NCBI GenBank assembly: GCA_964577315.1
Contig: CAZNYT010000106.1
Span: 1-6,004, forward strand
Direction of reading: 5' to 3'
DNA: 6,004 bases
Origin: Desulfonatronospira sp964577315
GTDB taxonomy: Bacteria > Desulfobacterota > Desulfovibrionia > Desulfovibrionales > Desulfonatronovibrionaceae
Part shown: piece after piece, positions 1-5,821 of the stretch
How positions within the stretch are numbered: the first letter of the stretch is position 1
Layout: every line of letters begins with the position of its first letter
Translations under genes and position numbers: made by a program
The notes under the pieces: generated by a model
Seen by the model: only the letters and a program-made list of their open reading frames with translations
What the model was told of the DNA's origin: nothing
Databases searched by the model: none

Positions 1-88
1 CTGGCAAGTGCATGGGGATCTTAACGGGCATAATCCATCTCCGCGGGATGAGCTGATTTTATTTTCCTTTTACTTTAGCTCTCAAGTA

Positions 89-124
89 CCGGAGACTCGC
101 CAAGAAAACCGGTGAGCCTCCCGG
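89..124. repeat. Imperfect GC-rich hairpin, REP-like
   Basis: The left arm CCGGAGACTCGCC (89-101) pairs with the right arm GGTGAGCCTCCCGG (111-124) across a 9-base loop. The stem has about 12 pairs, counting one G-U, and is broken by one mismatch and one bulged C. There is no T run on either side, so it does not look like an intrinsic terminator. Size and shape suit an intergenic REP-type palindrome. Whether it is dispersed in the genome cannot be seen from this window. Confidence 0.4.
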
Positions 125-150
125 CAGAAGCACACAAAAAGACCCGGTGA

Positions 151-168
151 ATATTTTGGATAAAATAT
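151..168. promoter_or_regulatory. AT-rich perfect palindrome, possible operator
   Basis: ATATTTT (151-157) and AAAATAT (162-168) form a perfect 7-bp inverted repeat around GGAT. The spacing is typical of a dimeric regulator site, but AT-rich palindromes of this length arise easily by chance. It lies 400 bp upstream of the first pilin gene, far for a direct operator. Confidence 0.15.
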
Positions 169-220
169 GATGAGTAGTTTCAGTTATTATACCTTAGCAG
201 CCTTCTATGTAAAAGATATA

Positions 221-250
221 AATATCCGGCCTATAAAAGCGCCGGGTATT
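221..250. terminator. Hairpin with 10-bp stem, possible terminator
   Basis: AATATCCGGC (221-230) pairs with GCCGGGTATT (241-250) over a 10-base loop, giving nine Watson-Crick pairs and one T-G. The lower stem is A/T, the upper stem G/C, and it is followed by TTAAG. The T run is short in both directions, so terminator activity is uncertain. It could end an upstream transcription unit and insulate the pilus operon. Confidence 0.3.
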
Positions 251-398
251 TTAAGTTCTCCCGTGCGTCCGGGTAAAAAGATTGGATCCGACTTGCTGGT
301 AAGCTTTGTTCTTTCATCCTTGGCAGTTTGCCTGTTTGCGGACTGAGGAGGCTCTATCAAAAGTCTTAAAATACTCTAGGATTAGCATAATTTTTTGG

Positions 399-444
399 TC
401 AGTATCTGGATCAGTATTTTATTAGATATCAAACCAAATACTGA
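399..444. promoter_or_regulatory. TCAGTAT box cluster, candidate operator
   Basis: TCAGTAT occurs at 399-405 and again at 411-417, a direct repeat with a 12-bp period. The second copy, extended to TCAGTATTT (411-419), has an exact inverted partner AAATACTGA at 436-444. A degenerate fourth copy, AAATACTCT, lies at 369-377. Three good copies within 46 bp, about 125-170 bp upstream of the first pilin start, suit a transcription factor binding region. The protein that would bind is not in the window. Confidence 0.35.
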
Positions 445-568
445 GGCTAATAATTTAGTATGATGGAATTAGATGAAAAATCATTCTTTTAGTTGATTTA
501 CAAGTAACCCGATTGTGAGAAGATGGCATCAATCAAAAAATCTAAGCTAAGAGTGGAGGCAAACAAGG

Positions 569-1126
569 ATGTTTATAATTATATTCAAAAGAATAGCCTG
601 CTATTTTTTGTTTTTCGTGATCATTATGGGATGGCAGATTCAAGCCAATGCACATTCAAAGTCCTCCACGGCTCAAGCTAAAGTGAATTATGCAACTGAA
701 CTGGCTGTTCAAGCCATGGAGCCTACAATATTGCTGGATTTTTCTGGTATGGGAAGAATTGATTGTGATGTGGTGTTCACAGTTATAGCTAATACTGAAG
801 AAGTCCAAATGTATGTGGAGGCCACGGATTTGCACTTTTCTGACTCAACCAAGAATGTATCGGCAATTCCGCTCAACACATCCGCTGGAATCAAGATTGA
901 TCCAGTAGGTGCCGAAGGCAGCCGTAATGCGGCATTTGTGGGCTCTGGTGACACCATCCAAGGTCTTAGTTCCCATAAGACAGAAATCTTGAAATTTGCC
1001 AGCCAGGACTCTTTGACTTTCAATCACGAGGTTTTTGTGTCCCTGGAGTGGAATCAAAAAGAGGAGCAAAAGCCTGCAGGTGAGTATACAGCCAATATCA
1101 GGTTAACCTGTTTTATAACTCCTTGA
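569..1126 (+). CDS. Secreted pilin-like subunit (probable minor subunit)
   Basis: A 185-residue protein starting at ATG 569, with GGAGG at 555-559 nine bases upstream. Residues 1-28 form a Sec signal peptide: K7 and R8, a long aromatic/aliphatic core, and probable cleavage after Ala-Asn-Ala 26-28. The mature part of about 157 residues is predicted beta-rich. It is a paralogue of the next gene's product: both share a Cys-x-x-x/Val-Phe stretch, ANT, an A-x-D-L motif, IPLN, and a C-terminal block WNQ, QKP, GEY ending in Pro. It has two mature cysteines (C66, C181) that could form a disulfide; the paralogue keeps only the first. The C-terminal GEY strand resembles the last strand of chaperone-usher pilins. 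Its position before a stronger ribosome binding site for gene 2 suggests a minor, initiating or tip subunit (inference). The gene looks more A/T-rich than its neighbours. No specific Pfam family can be named with certainty. Confidence 0.7.
   Translation: MFIIIFKRIACYFLFFVIIMGWQIQANAHSKSSTAQAKVNYATELAVQAMEPTILLDFSGMGRIDCDVVFTVIANTEEVQMYVEATDLHFSDSTKNVSAIPLNTSAGIKIDPVGAEGSRNAAFVGSGDTIQGLSSHKTEILKFASQDSLTFNHEVFVSLEWNQKEEQKPAGEYTANIRLTCFITP
1099..1110. repeat. 12-bp perfect palindrome in the end of the first pilin gene
   Basis: CAGGTTAACCTG reads the same on both strands and lies within the last codons of the first pilin gene. Its left part belongs to ATCAGG (1097-1102), which is complementary to CCTGAT at 1128-1133. 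It could therefore take part in alternative RNA folds around the pilin 1 stop codon. It may also be chance. Confidence 0.3.
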
Positions 1127-1127
1127 A

Positions 1128-1181
1128 CCTGATTTTATGAAATAGTGTTTATCAGTCCAACGTCCTAACAGTTAAATCAGG
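1128..1181 (+). promoter_or_regulatory. Inverted repeat partly sequestering the second pilin's ribosome binding site
   Basis: CCTGATTT (1128-1135), just after the pilin 1 stop codon, is perfectly complementary to AAATCAGG (1174-1181). The right arm covers the first three bases of the AGGAGGTG Shine-Dalgarno site. The 38-base loop has no other strong structure. Because the left arm would be disturbed by ribosomes ending translation of pilin 1, the pairing could couple translation of the two pilins. This is inferred from complementarity only. Confidence 0.35.
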
Positions 1182-1186
1182 AGGTG
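1179..1186 (+). promoter_or_regulatory. Strong ribosome binding site of the second pilin gene
   Basis: AGGAGGTG is a full-length match to the anti-Shine-Dalgarno sequence and sits five bases before ATG 1192. It is the strongest site in the window, as expected for an abundant structural subunit, and it fixes the start. Confidence 0.8.
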
Positions 1187-1191
1187 TTGAA

Positions 1192-1773
1192 ATGAAAAAG
1201 GTCTTGATTCTTATGGTTATGCTCATGGGATTCTTCCTTGTGAGCTCCCAAGCAGCATTGGCTGCGGAAGAGGCTTCGGCTACCAGTCATGTCTTTGCCC
1301 AAGTAAATCCTAATGTGTCCCTCTCTGGAATGGCGCATGTGGATGCAGGCACTGTGCAGACCGGTGACTTCACTGCCGAGTGTGTGTTCAGAGTGGATGC
1401 CAACACCCAGCAAATCAAGATTTGGGCCGAGGCCTCTGATCTGTGGAAAGGCAATGATCCCAACTACGAGGGCAACGATGCAGTAGCTCCCATTCCTTTA
1501 AATAGGGCTGTCCCTGTTGATGTTTATGTTACCCACGGCAGTCCGCTCGGAACAGCCGCTTCTGCTTTGGCCTACAATGGCGGCGAAAATGGCAATGGCG
1601 ATATTAATGGTTTCCCCACCTATGTAACCCAACAGCTTGGCCTGGAGAGCTCCCAGAACAATCACTTCAGCCAAGACGTGATTTTGACTTTTACCTGGAA
1701 CCAGGACGATCCGCAAAAGCCCCGGGGCGAATACAGCGGTTTTGTAAAAATGTCCGCAATGGTAATGCCTTAA
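1192..1773 (+). CDS. Secreted pilin-like subunit (probable major subunit)
   Basis: A 193-residue protein starting at ATG 1192 behind the strong AGGAGGTG site. Residues 1-24 are a clear Sec signal peptide: Lys-Lys at 2-3, a Leu/Met/Phe core, and probable cleavage after Ala-Leu-Ala 22-24. The mature protein of about 169 residues is rich in Asn, Gly, Thr and Val, as in beta-sandwich pilins. Near the mature N-terminus, HVFAQVNPNVSL (33-44) alternates hydrophobic and polar residues as a donor strand would. C64 is the only cysteine in the mature part. The C-terminus WNQDDPQKPRGEYSGF (from W169) and final Pro match the upstream paralogue. Compared with it, this protein has a longer Gly/Asn-rich insertion around residues 105-140. 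The strong ribosome binding site and the terminator just downstream point to the abundant fibre-forming subunit (inference). It is recognised as pilin-like by context and pattern, not by a sure family match. Confidence 0.72.
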   Translation: MKKVLILMVMLMGFFLVSSQAALAAEEASATSHVFAQVNPNVSLSGMAHVDAGTVQTGDFTAECVFRVDANTQQIKIWAEASDLWKGNDPNYEGNDAVAPIPLNRAVPVDVYVTHGSPLGTAASALAYNGGENGNGDINGFPTYVTQQLGLESSQNNHFSQDVILTFTWNQDDPQKPRGEYSGFVKMSAMVMP

Positions 1774-1831
1774 CCTTAAACGGTTTTATGGCTACCAATG
1801 TAAATGTCCGGCGTTGGACTGAATAAATAAT

Positions 1832-1879
1832 AGAGGGCCGTGGATCAAAATACACATTTTATCGCGGCCCTCTTTTTCT
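1832..1879 (+). terminator. Intrinsic terminator between the pilin and chaperone genes
   Basis: AGAGGGCCGTGG (1832-1843) pairs with TCGCGGCCCTCT (1862-1873) to give a 12-bp stem with two G-U pairs. An inner AAAAT/ATTTT helix closes on ACAC. T1873-T1877 and TCT follow. This is the best terminator in the window. As the chaperone and usher genes lie just downstream with no visible promoter of their own, it probably allows partial readthrough. Confidence 0.85.
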
Positions 1880-1910
1880 ATGGAGTGTTTTGGCAACCTT
1901 GTTAATACTG

Positions 1911-1916
1911 GGGAGG
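1911..1916 (+). promoter_or_regulatory. Ribosome binding site fixing the chaperone start
   Basis: GGGAGG lies five bases before ATG 1922. This selects 1922 over the upstream in-frame ATG at 1880, which overlaps the end of the terminator T run and has no ribosome binding site. A GTG at 1919 is also in frame but less well spaced. Confidence 0.75.
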
Positions 1917-1921
1917 CAGTG

Positions 1922-2725
1922 ATGGTCAAATATATCAGATATCTGCTAAGCTTTTGTTTTTGTTGTTTGTTTTGCGTTTTTCAAGGGGCGGAGGTGGCAC
2001 ACGGATCCTTGTCCATTTCCCCTGCTTTTTTGGAGATCAGCCTCGATAGGGGGAGGCCTTCAGGGCAGTTTGTCATCAGTAATACTGGAGACAACACTGT
2101 TAGATACCGGATTCAGGCCAGTCATTTTACCTTCGGGGCTGACGGTAGCTTTCAGGTCATTCCCCCGGATGAGAACTCCTTGTCCGAATGGATCAAATTT
2201 AATCCCAGAGAACTTTCCCTGCCCCCCAAAAGCAGCCAAAGGGTGCGTTTTGTGATCATTCCCAGGGGGCAACTCCGGGATCAGCTGTACTGGGGCGCAA
2301 TGGAGTTGGAATCTTTGCAGCCCAATATATCTCGAGGTGAAGACCAGCACGGCAGAAGCATGACCTTGGCGGTTATTCCGGCCATTGTAGTGCCTATTTT
2401 TGCCAGTCACGGCGACTTGAAGTATGATTTTGAAATCAAAGATCTTAAGGTCCATAAAACAGAACAAGCCCTGACATTCGAAACCATGGTACATAATACA
2501 GGCACGGGGCAGTTAATGACAGAAGGCTATTATGATTTGGTTGATGCTGCCGGGGATGAGGTTGCAAGCGGAAAATTCCTGCACACCTATATCATGCCCA
2601 ATACCAGGGTTCAGGTAGAGAATCTGATCAACCACGAGCTTCCCTCAGGGGAGTATCAGCTTCGGGTTGAATGCAGAGCCAAGAATCTGGAAAGATTGGA
2701 AAGCACAACAATTTATATTCCTTAA
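1922..2725 (+). CDS. Periplasmic pilus-assembly chaperone, PapD/FimC-like
   Basis: A 267-residue protein starting at ATG 1922. Residues 1-28 look like a Sec signal peptide with an unusual core containing four cysteines (C12, C14, C15, C18); cleavage is probably after residue 26 or 28. The mature N-terminal domain (about 29-160) has the PapD-type immunoglobulin pattern: the opening strand LSISPAFLEISL (30-41), then FVISNTGDNTVRYRI, and W90-x-K92-F93-x-P95 followed by LPP-x-x-x-QRVRF (100-110). This last part matches the segment of PapD-like chaperones before the F1-G1 hairpin that supplies the donor strand to pilins. A second beta domain follows (about 165-267), again containing an Asn-Thr-Gly strand motif and ending in IYIP. 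In the family the chaperone captures pilins after Sec export, completes their fold by donor-strand complementation and delivers them to the usher. The gene lies behind a terminator, so it is likely expressed below the pilins. The usher gene begins 24 bases downstream. Confidence 0.85.
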   Translation: MVKYIRYLLSFCFCCLFCVFQGAEVAHGSLSISPAFLEISLDRGRPSGQFVISNTGDNTVRYRIQASHFTFGADGSFQVIPPDENSLSEWIKFNPRELSLPPKSSQRVRFVIIPRGQLRDQLYWGAMELESLQPNISRGEDQHGRSMTLAVIPAIVVPIFASHGDLKYDFEIKDLKVHKTEQALTFETMVHNTGTGQLMTEGYYDLVDAAGDEVASGKFLHTYIMPNTRVQVENLINHELPSGEYQLRVECRAKNLERLESTTIYIP

Positions 2726-2736
2726 TCACATAGTTT

Positions 2737-2740
2737 GGAG
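2737..2740 (+). promoter_or_regulatory. Ribosome binding site fixing the usher start
   Basis: GGAG lies 11 bases after the chaperone stop codon and nine bases before ATG 2750. A TTG at 2735 would extend the frame by five residues but overlaps this site, so it cannot be served by it. ATG 2750 also places the signal peptide directly at the N-terminus (Met-Gly-Lys-Phe-Leu). Confidence 0.65.
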
Positions 2741-2749
2741 CTCGGCATT

Positions 2750-5700
2750 ATGGGGAAATTCCTTTGTTGGGCAATTTTTTTTCTGCTCATTCTCCATGCC
2801 GCTCCACTGTGGACATCCCTGGACATGGTTTCTGCAGCCTTGCCGCCAGTGTCGGAATCTTCAGAACAGAATGCATCACAGACCGGGTGGCAGCATACAG
2901 TAGAGAGTTCTTCGCGAGAGCACAATGGCTCTGATCAGGAGTGGACAGAGGCGGAAACCGAGGTGATGGGTTTTTCCCTCCAGGGCAAGCAGTTCTGGCA
3001 TAGAGTCAATATGTATGACCTGGATGTGCTCGTTAACCATGAGGGCAGGCACTACTTGCCCTTTCTAAGACTCTTGAGGATTCTGGGAGTAGAGCACGAG
3101 ATTCAGGAGAACCTGGTTGTGTACAGCACCCCACACGTACAGGACGGGATTTTGGATCTCGATAGGAGTCTGGCTGGAATTGAAGGTGACCTTGAACCGG
3201 TGCAATTCATTGAGGCCCTCTCGGATATTAGTCTCAAGAGGGAGATTTATCTCCCTCCGGAAAGAGTTGCTGAAATCCTGGACATGGATATTTCCTGGGA
3301 GCCTCAACTTTATGAGTATGTAGCAGAAACAGAACGTTTTTTTCCGGTGTGGCAAACAAGAGATAGGGAATCTTTGCTTGCAGTTCAAACCAGGGAGTTA
3401 GAAATGGAGCTCCCAGAGAGGAGGCCTCCCGCTGAACCGGAAGAGAGATTCTGGGCGCTGGATTTTGTGCAAACCAGGGCCAGGATCAACTATCAGCCGG
3501 TGGATCAGTATTACCCGGACCGAGTTGTTCTGGATTCTCTGGAACAGACGTTTTGGGGGAACTTGGTCCGGGGACGTTACCTTTTGAGGATTTCCCAGCC
3601 TGCCCACGTGTGGAATGATCCTGGTTATTCGGACACCTCTTTTGATATAAAGCTGAATAGAGTCGAATGGACAAAAGATGTTGGGAGCTCCAGATTTTGG
3701 CTGGGAGATTCCACTTTTGGCCTGAACGATATTGTTTTTCCTACAGTGCAGATGACGGGACTTCGTTTTGACAGTCGCCTGAGATCAGCATCTCCGGATC
3801 TTAAAGCGGGAATTGAGCGTAGTCAGCAAAGATATCAAAGCTTTGAAGGCATGGCTCGGGTGGGCTCGACTGTCGAGCTCTATGTCAATGAGCGCTTGAT
3901 TGAAACAGAGGAGGTTTATATCCCTTTATCCGAGGATCCGGAGCTGGGTTTGTACCAATTTCCAGCAGTAAGTTTGGCCCCTGGCAGCCTGAACACTATA
4001 AAGATTGTTGTTACCGAGCCCGATGGCACAAGAACCGTTACCGAGAAAAAAATCGTGGCCACGGACGCTCTTTTACGTCGCGGAAACATGGCTTTGCTGG
4101 GAGGTGTTGGAGCCAACAGGGATTTTCAGGAGTGGTCCACTAGCGGTTTCTTTTCCGGGGGGCGGTTTCAGTTCGGTCTGACGGACAGCATTACACTGGG
4201 CAGCACGGCCGCATATCAACAGGATTTTTATGATCCTGTATATTCAGATTACGCTTATAATCAGGACCGGGATTTTCCGTTGGAAAGCTCTCACTTGGGG
4301 ATGCAACTGGCTTGGCAGCCATTCAGCAGGGCCTTGGCCATGGGAGATTTTGCATTTATCAATGCCAAGGAAGAGTTAGGCCAGGAATATTCCGACTGGG
4401 GATCATACCTGGATCTGTATTTGTTTCCAGCCAGTAATAACACTCTGCACAGCAGGTATTTTCTTTATCAGCCTGACTTTTTCGATGGGACCAACCGAAC
4501 TTTGCAGGATCGTACCGGTTATGTTGTTCACGGCAATTTTGAGCTCCATCCCAAATTGAATCTGGTTGGCGCTTATTCCCATATCCAGGACAATGTACAA
4601 GGGCAAAGACCAGATACCTTGTCCGCAGAAATTGCCCGGGCTGAGCTACGTACCGGCATTATCCCCAAGACCAGATTAGGAGGTGGAGTGGACCGACTTT
4701 ATCCGGACTGGGAAGATGAGGCCAAGAACCTTTACTTCATGGAAATGAATAGCCATTTGTTGCCTAGATTAAATATCCACGGCTACCATTCTACTGGTCA
4801 GGATATTTTTCTTAGCGACAAAACGGACTTTTTTCAGGGGCTTCGTCTACCTGGAATATCCCTATGGGAAACTCGTCACACCACTGGTTCTGTTTCAACT
4901 CACCTGTCAAGGCTGGGAACTTTACGTGCAAACTACCGCAGGACAGAAACCAGGGAAAGGGTTTCAGGCATTCATTCCATGGGTAGAATTGGGGGTATTC
5001 CTCTTCATATTAGGACTGAATTGGGAAGGGATCTCACTACTGACCAGTTTTTCGCGGATCAGAGATGTCATTATCGTTTTAGACGTTCTCAGGGTACACA
5101 TTTGGGAGTGAATTCCAGATACGAGAGCCAGGAATGGAGGGTGGGTGTTTTTTTGAGTGTTACTGAGCTCTTTAGAAGAGACCGGTTTTCTCTGAGCAGG
5201 GTGGAAGACCGCAGGATCAATCCTGATATGGGAGGCATATATGGCAAGGTGTTCGTGGACAGCAATGTTGATTACCAACTTGGTCCAGATGAACCAGGTG
5301 TGGAAGGGGTAAGTATCCTGTTGAATGGCCGGGTGCAAGCTACTACCGATGCAGATGGTTCTTTCATGCTTCCATATGTTCCCAGGGGAAAAAGTTTCAG
5401 AGTTTCCCTGGACCCGGATACAGTCCCTGCAATTTACAATGTGGTACACGGGATTCAAACAGCAAACCAGGAACAAGGGAAGTGGACACAGGTTAATCTA
5501 GCTGTAGCACCGGTGCATTCCATAACCGGGAAATTATTGGCCCGGGACGAAAAGCAAGATTTTCAACCTGTTTCAGGTGTACGGGTTACAGCAGTTTCCC
5601 AGAAAGACCCAGAAACTGTTGTTCAATCTATTACCGCAGGGGATGGCAGTTTTTATTTGGATCAAGTCAGGCCTGGAGAGGTTATTGTCAGTCTGGATCC

Positions 5701-5821
5701 TGATACTTTACCTGGGGATTTTGTTTTTCCTAGCCAGGAACAACGGGTGAGAATTCCGTTGTCTCCTGAACCCCAGGATATTAGGGATTTGGACTTTCTA
5801 GGGAGTATTGAAGGTAGATGA
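2750..5821 (+). CDS. Outer-membrane usher-like protein with C-terminal SdrD-like domains
   Basis: A 1023-residue protein, longer than classical ushers (about 800-850). It begins with a Sec signal peptide (cleavage probably near Val-Ser-Ala, residue 30), then a Ser/Glu-rich linker to about residue 70. An N-terminal region (about 75-200) holds two related short modules, YLPFLRLLRILGV (102-114) and YLPPERVAEILDM (167-179), which recall copper-amine-oxidase-N-like stalk repeats. I see no classical usher N-terminal domain. From about 232 to 820 alternating aromatic and polar strands suggest a large beta-barrel. It is interrupted by a plug-like beta domain at about 364-437, with VGSTVELYVNERL (371-383) followed by a YQFP-x-V-x-L-x-P-G segment and T-E-P-D-G, like usher middle domains. 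Two tandem transthyretin/SdrD-like sandwiches close the protein (about 828-905 and 924-1005), each with G-x-V/L, DGSF and SLDPDT-x-P. By family, it secretes and polymerises the pilins across the outer membrane. The role is well supported by the chaperone and pilins next to it; the details are inference. Confidence 0.82.
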   Translation: MGKFLCWAIFFLLILHAAPLWTSLDMVSAALPPVSESSEQNASQTGWQHTVESSSREHNGSDQEWTEAETEVMGFSLQGKQFWHRVNMYDLDVLVNHEGRHYLPFLRLLRILGVEHEIQENLVVYSTPHVQDGILDLDRSLAGIEGDLEPVQFIEALSDISLKREIYLPPERVAEILDMDISWEPQLYEYVAETERFFPVWQTRDRESLLAVQTRELEMELPERRPPAEPEERFWALDFVQTRARINYQPVDQYYPDRVVLDSLEQTFWGNLVRGRYLLRISQPAHVWNDPGYSDTSFDIKLNRVEWTKDVGSSRFWLGDSTFGLNDIVFPTVQMTGLRFDSRLRSASPDLKAGIERSQQRYQSFEGMARVGSTVELYVNERLIETEEVYIPLSEDPELGLYQFPAVSLAPGSLNTIKIVVTEPDGTRTVTEKKIVATDALLRRGNMALLGGVGANRDFQEWSTSGFFSGGRFQFGLTDSITLGSTAAYQQDFYDPVYSDYAYNQDRDFPLESSHLGMQLAWQPFSRALAMGDFAFINAKEELGQEYSDWGSYLDLYLFPASNNTLHSRYFLYQPDFFDGTNRTLQDRTGYVVHGNFELHPKLNLVGAYSHIQDNVQGQRPDTLSAEIARAELRTGIIPKTRLGGGVDRLYPDWEDEAKNLYFMEMNSHLLPRLNIHGYHSTGQDIFLSDKTDFFQGLRLPGISLWETRHTTGSVSTHLSRLGTLRANYRRTETRERVSGIHSMGRIGGIPLHIRTELGRDLTTDQFFADQRCHYRFRRSQGTHLGVNSRYESQEWRVGVFLSVTELFRRDRFSLSRVEDRRINPDMGGIYGKVFVDSNVDYQLGPDEPGVEGVSILLNGRVQATTDADGSFMLPYVPRGKSFRVSLDPDTVPAIYNVVHGIQTANQEQGKWTQVNLAVAPVHSITGKLLARDEKQDFQPVSGVRVTAVSQKDPETVVQSITAGDGSFYLDQVRPGEVIVSLDPDTLPGDFVFPSQEQRVRIPLSPEPQDIRDLDFLGSIEGR

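Larger units (their letters stand above)
1..568. other. Gene-free region upstream of the pilus operon
   Basis: No open frame here has convincing coding character. A frame open from base 2 to the stop at 113-115 could be the tail of an upstream gene, but its last third lies in a hairpin (89-124), so it is not called. A 59-codon frame (167-346) with a weak ribosome binding site is doubtful. The region holds several inverted repeats (89-124, 151-168, 221-250) and a box cluster (399-444), listed separately. I found no convincing sigma70 promoter: CATAAT at 386-391 resembles a -10 box but has no good -35 partner. The promoter of the operon presumably lies in the last 200 bases. Confidence 0.6.
1152..1822. 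repeat. 11-bp perfect inverted repeat flanking the second pilin gene
   Basis: TCAGTCCAACG (1152-1162) upstream of the gene is the exact reverse complement of CGTTGGACTGA (1812-1822) downstream of it. In RNA the pairing extends by one G-U and one G-C pair. The arms enclose the whole coding sequence and its ribosome binding site and stop ten bases before the terminator stem. Either an invertible DNA segment or a 5'-3' RNA clamp is possible, and so is chance. Confidence 0.45.

Noticed and set aside
2..115. Open frame at the window edge as the tail of an upstream gene
   Set aside because: Only 37 codons, no recognisable motif, and its end runs into the 89-124 hairpin. Sequence before the window is needed to judge it.
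345..358. Shine-Dalgarno-like GAGGAGG after base 344
   Set aside because: No ATG, GTG or TTG lies at usable spacing; the frame from ATC 356 ends after seven codons.
300..360. Sigma54 promoter around TTGGCAGTTTGCCTG
   Set aside because: The GG and GC pairs are not ten bases apart as the -24/-12 rule requires.
523..681. 52-codon frame from ATG 523 overlapping the start of pilin 1
   Set aside because: It has only a weak GAGA site three bases upstream, and most of it lies in another frame of the pilin 1 signal peptide and N-terminus. An upstream regulatory ORF is possible but unsupported.
1880..1921. Upstream in-frame ATG 1880 as chaperone start
   Set aside because: It overlaps the end of the terminator T run, has no ribosome binding site, and would put 14 polar residues before the signal peptide. 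ATG 1922 has GGGAGG five bases upstream.
2735..2749. TTG 2735 as usher start
   Set aside because: The codon overlaps the GGAG site that serves ATG 2750, and the added residues do not improve the signal peptide.
4964..5476. 170-residue reverse-strand frame inside the usher gene
   Set aside because: It is antisense to a well-supported coding region, has no domain or signal pattern, and looks like a shadow of the forward gene. The same applies to the 144-residue frame at 2060-2494.
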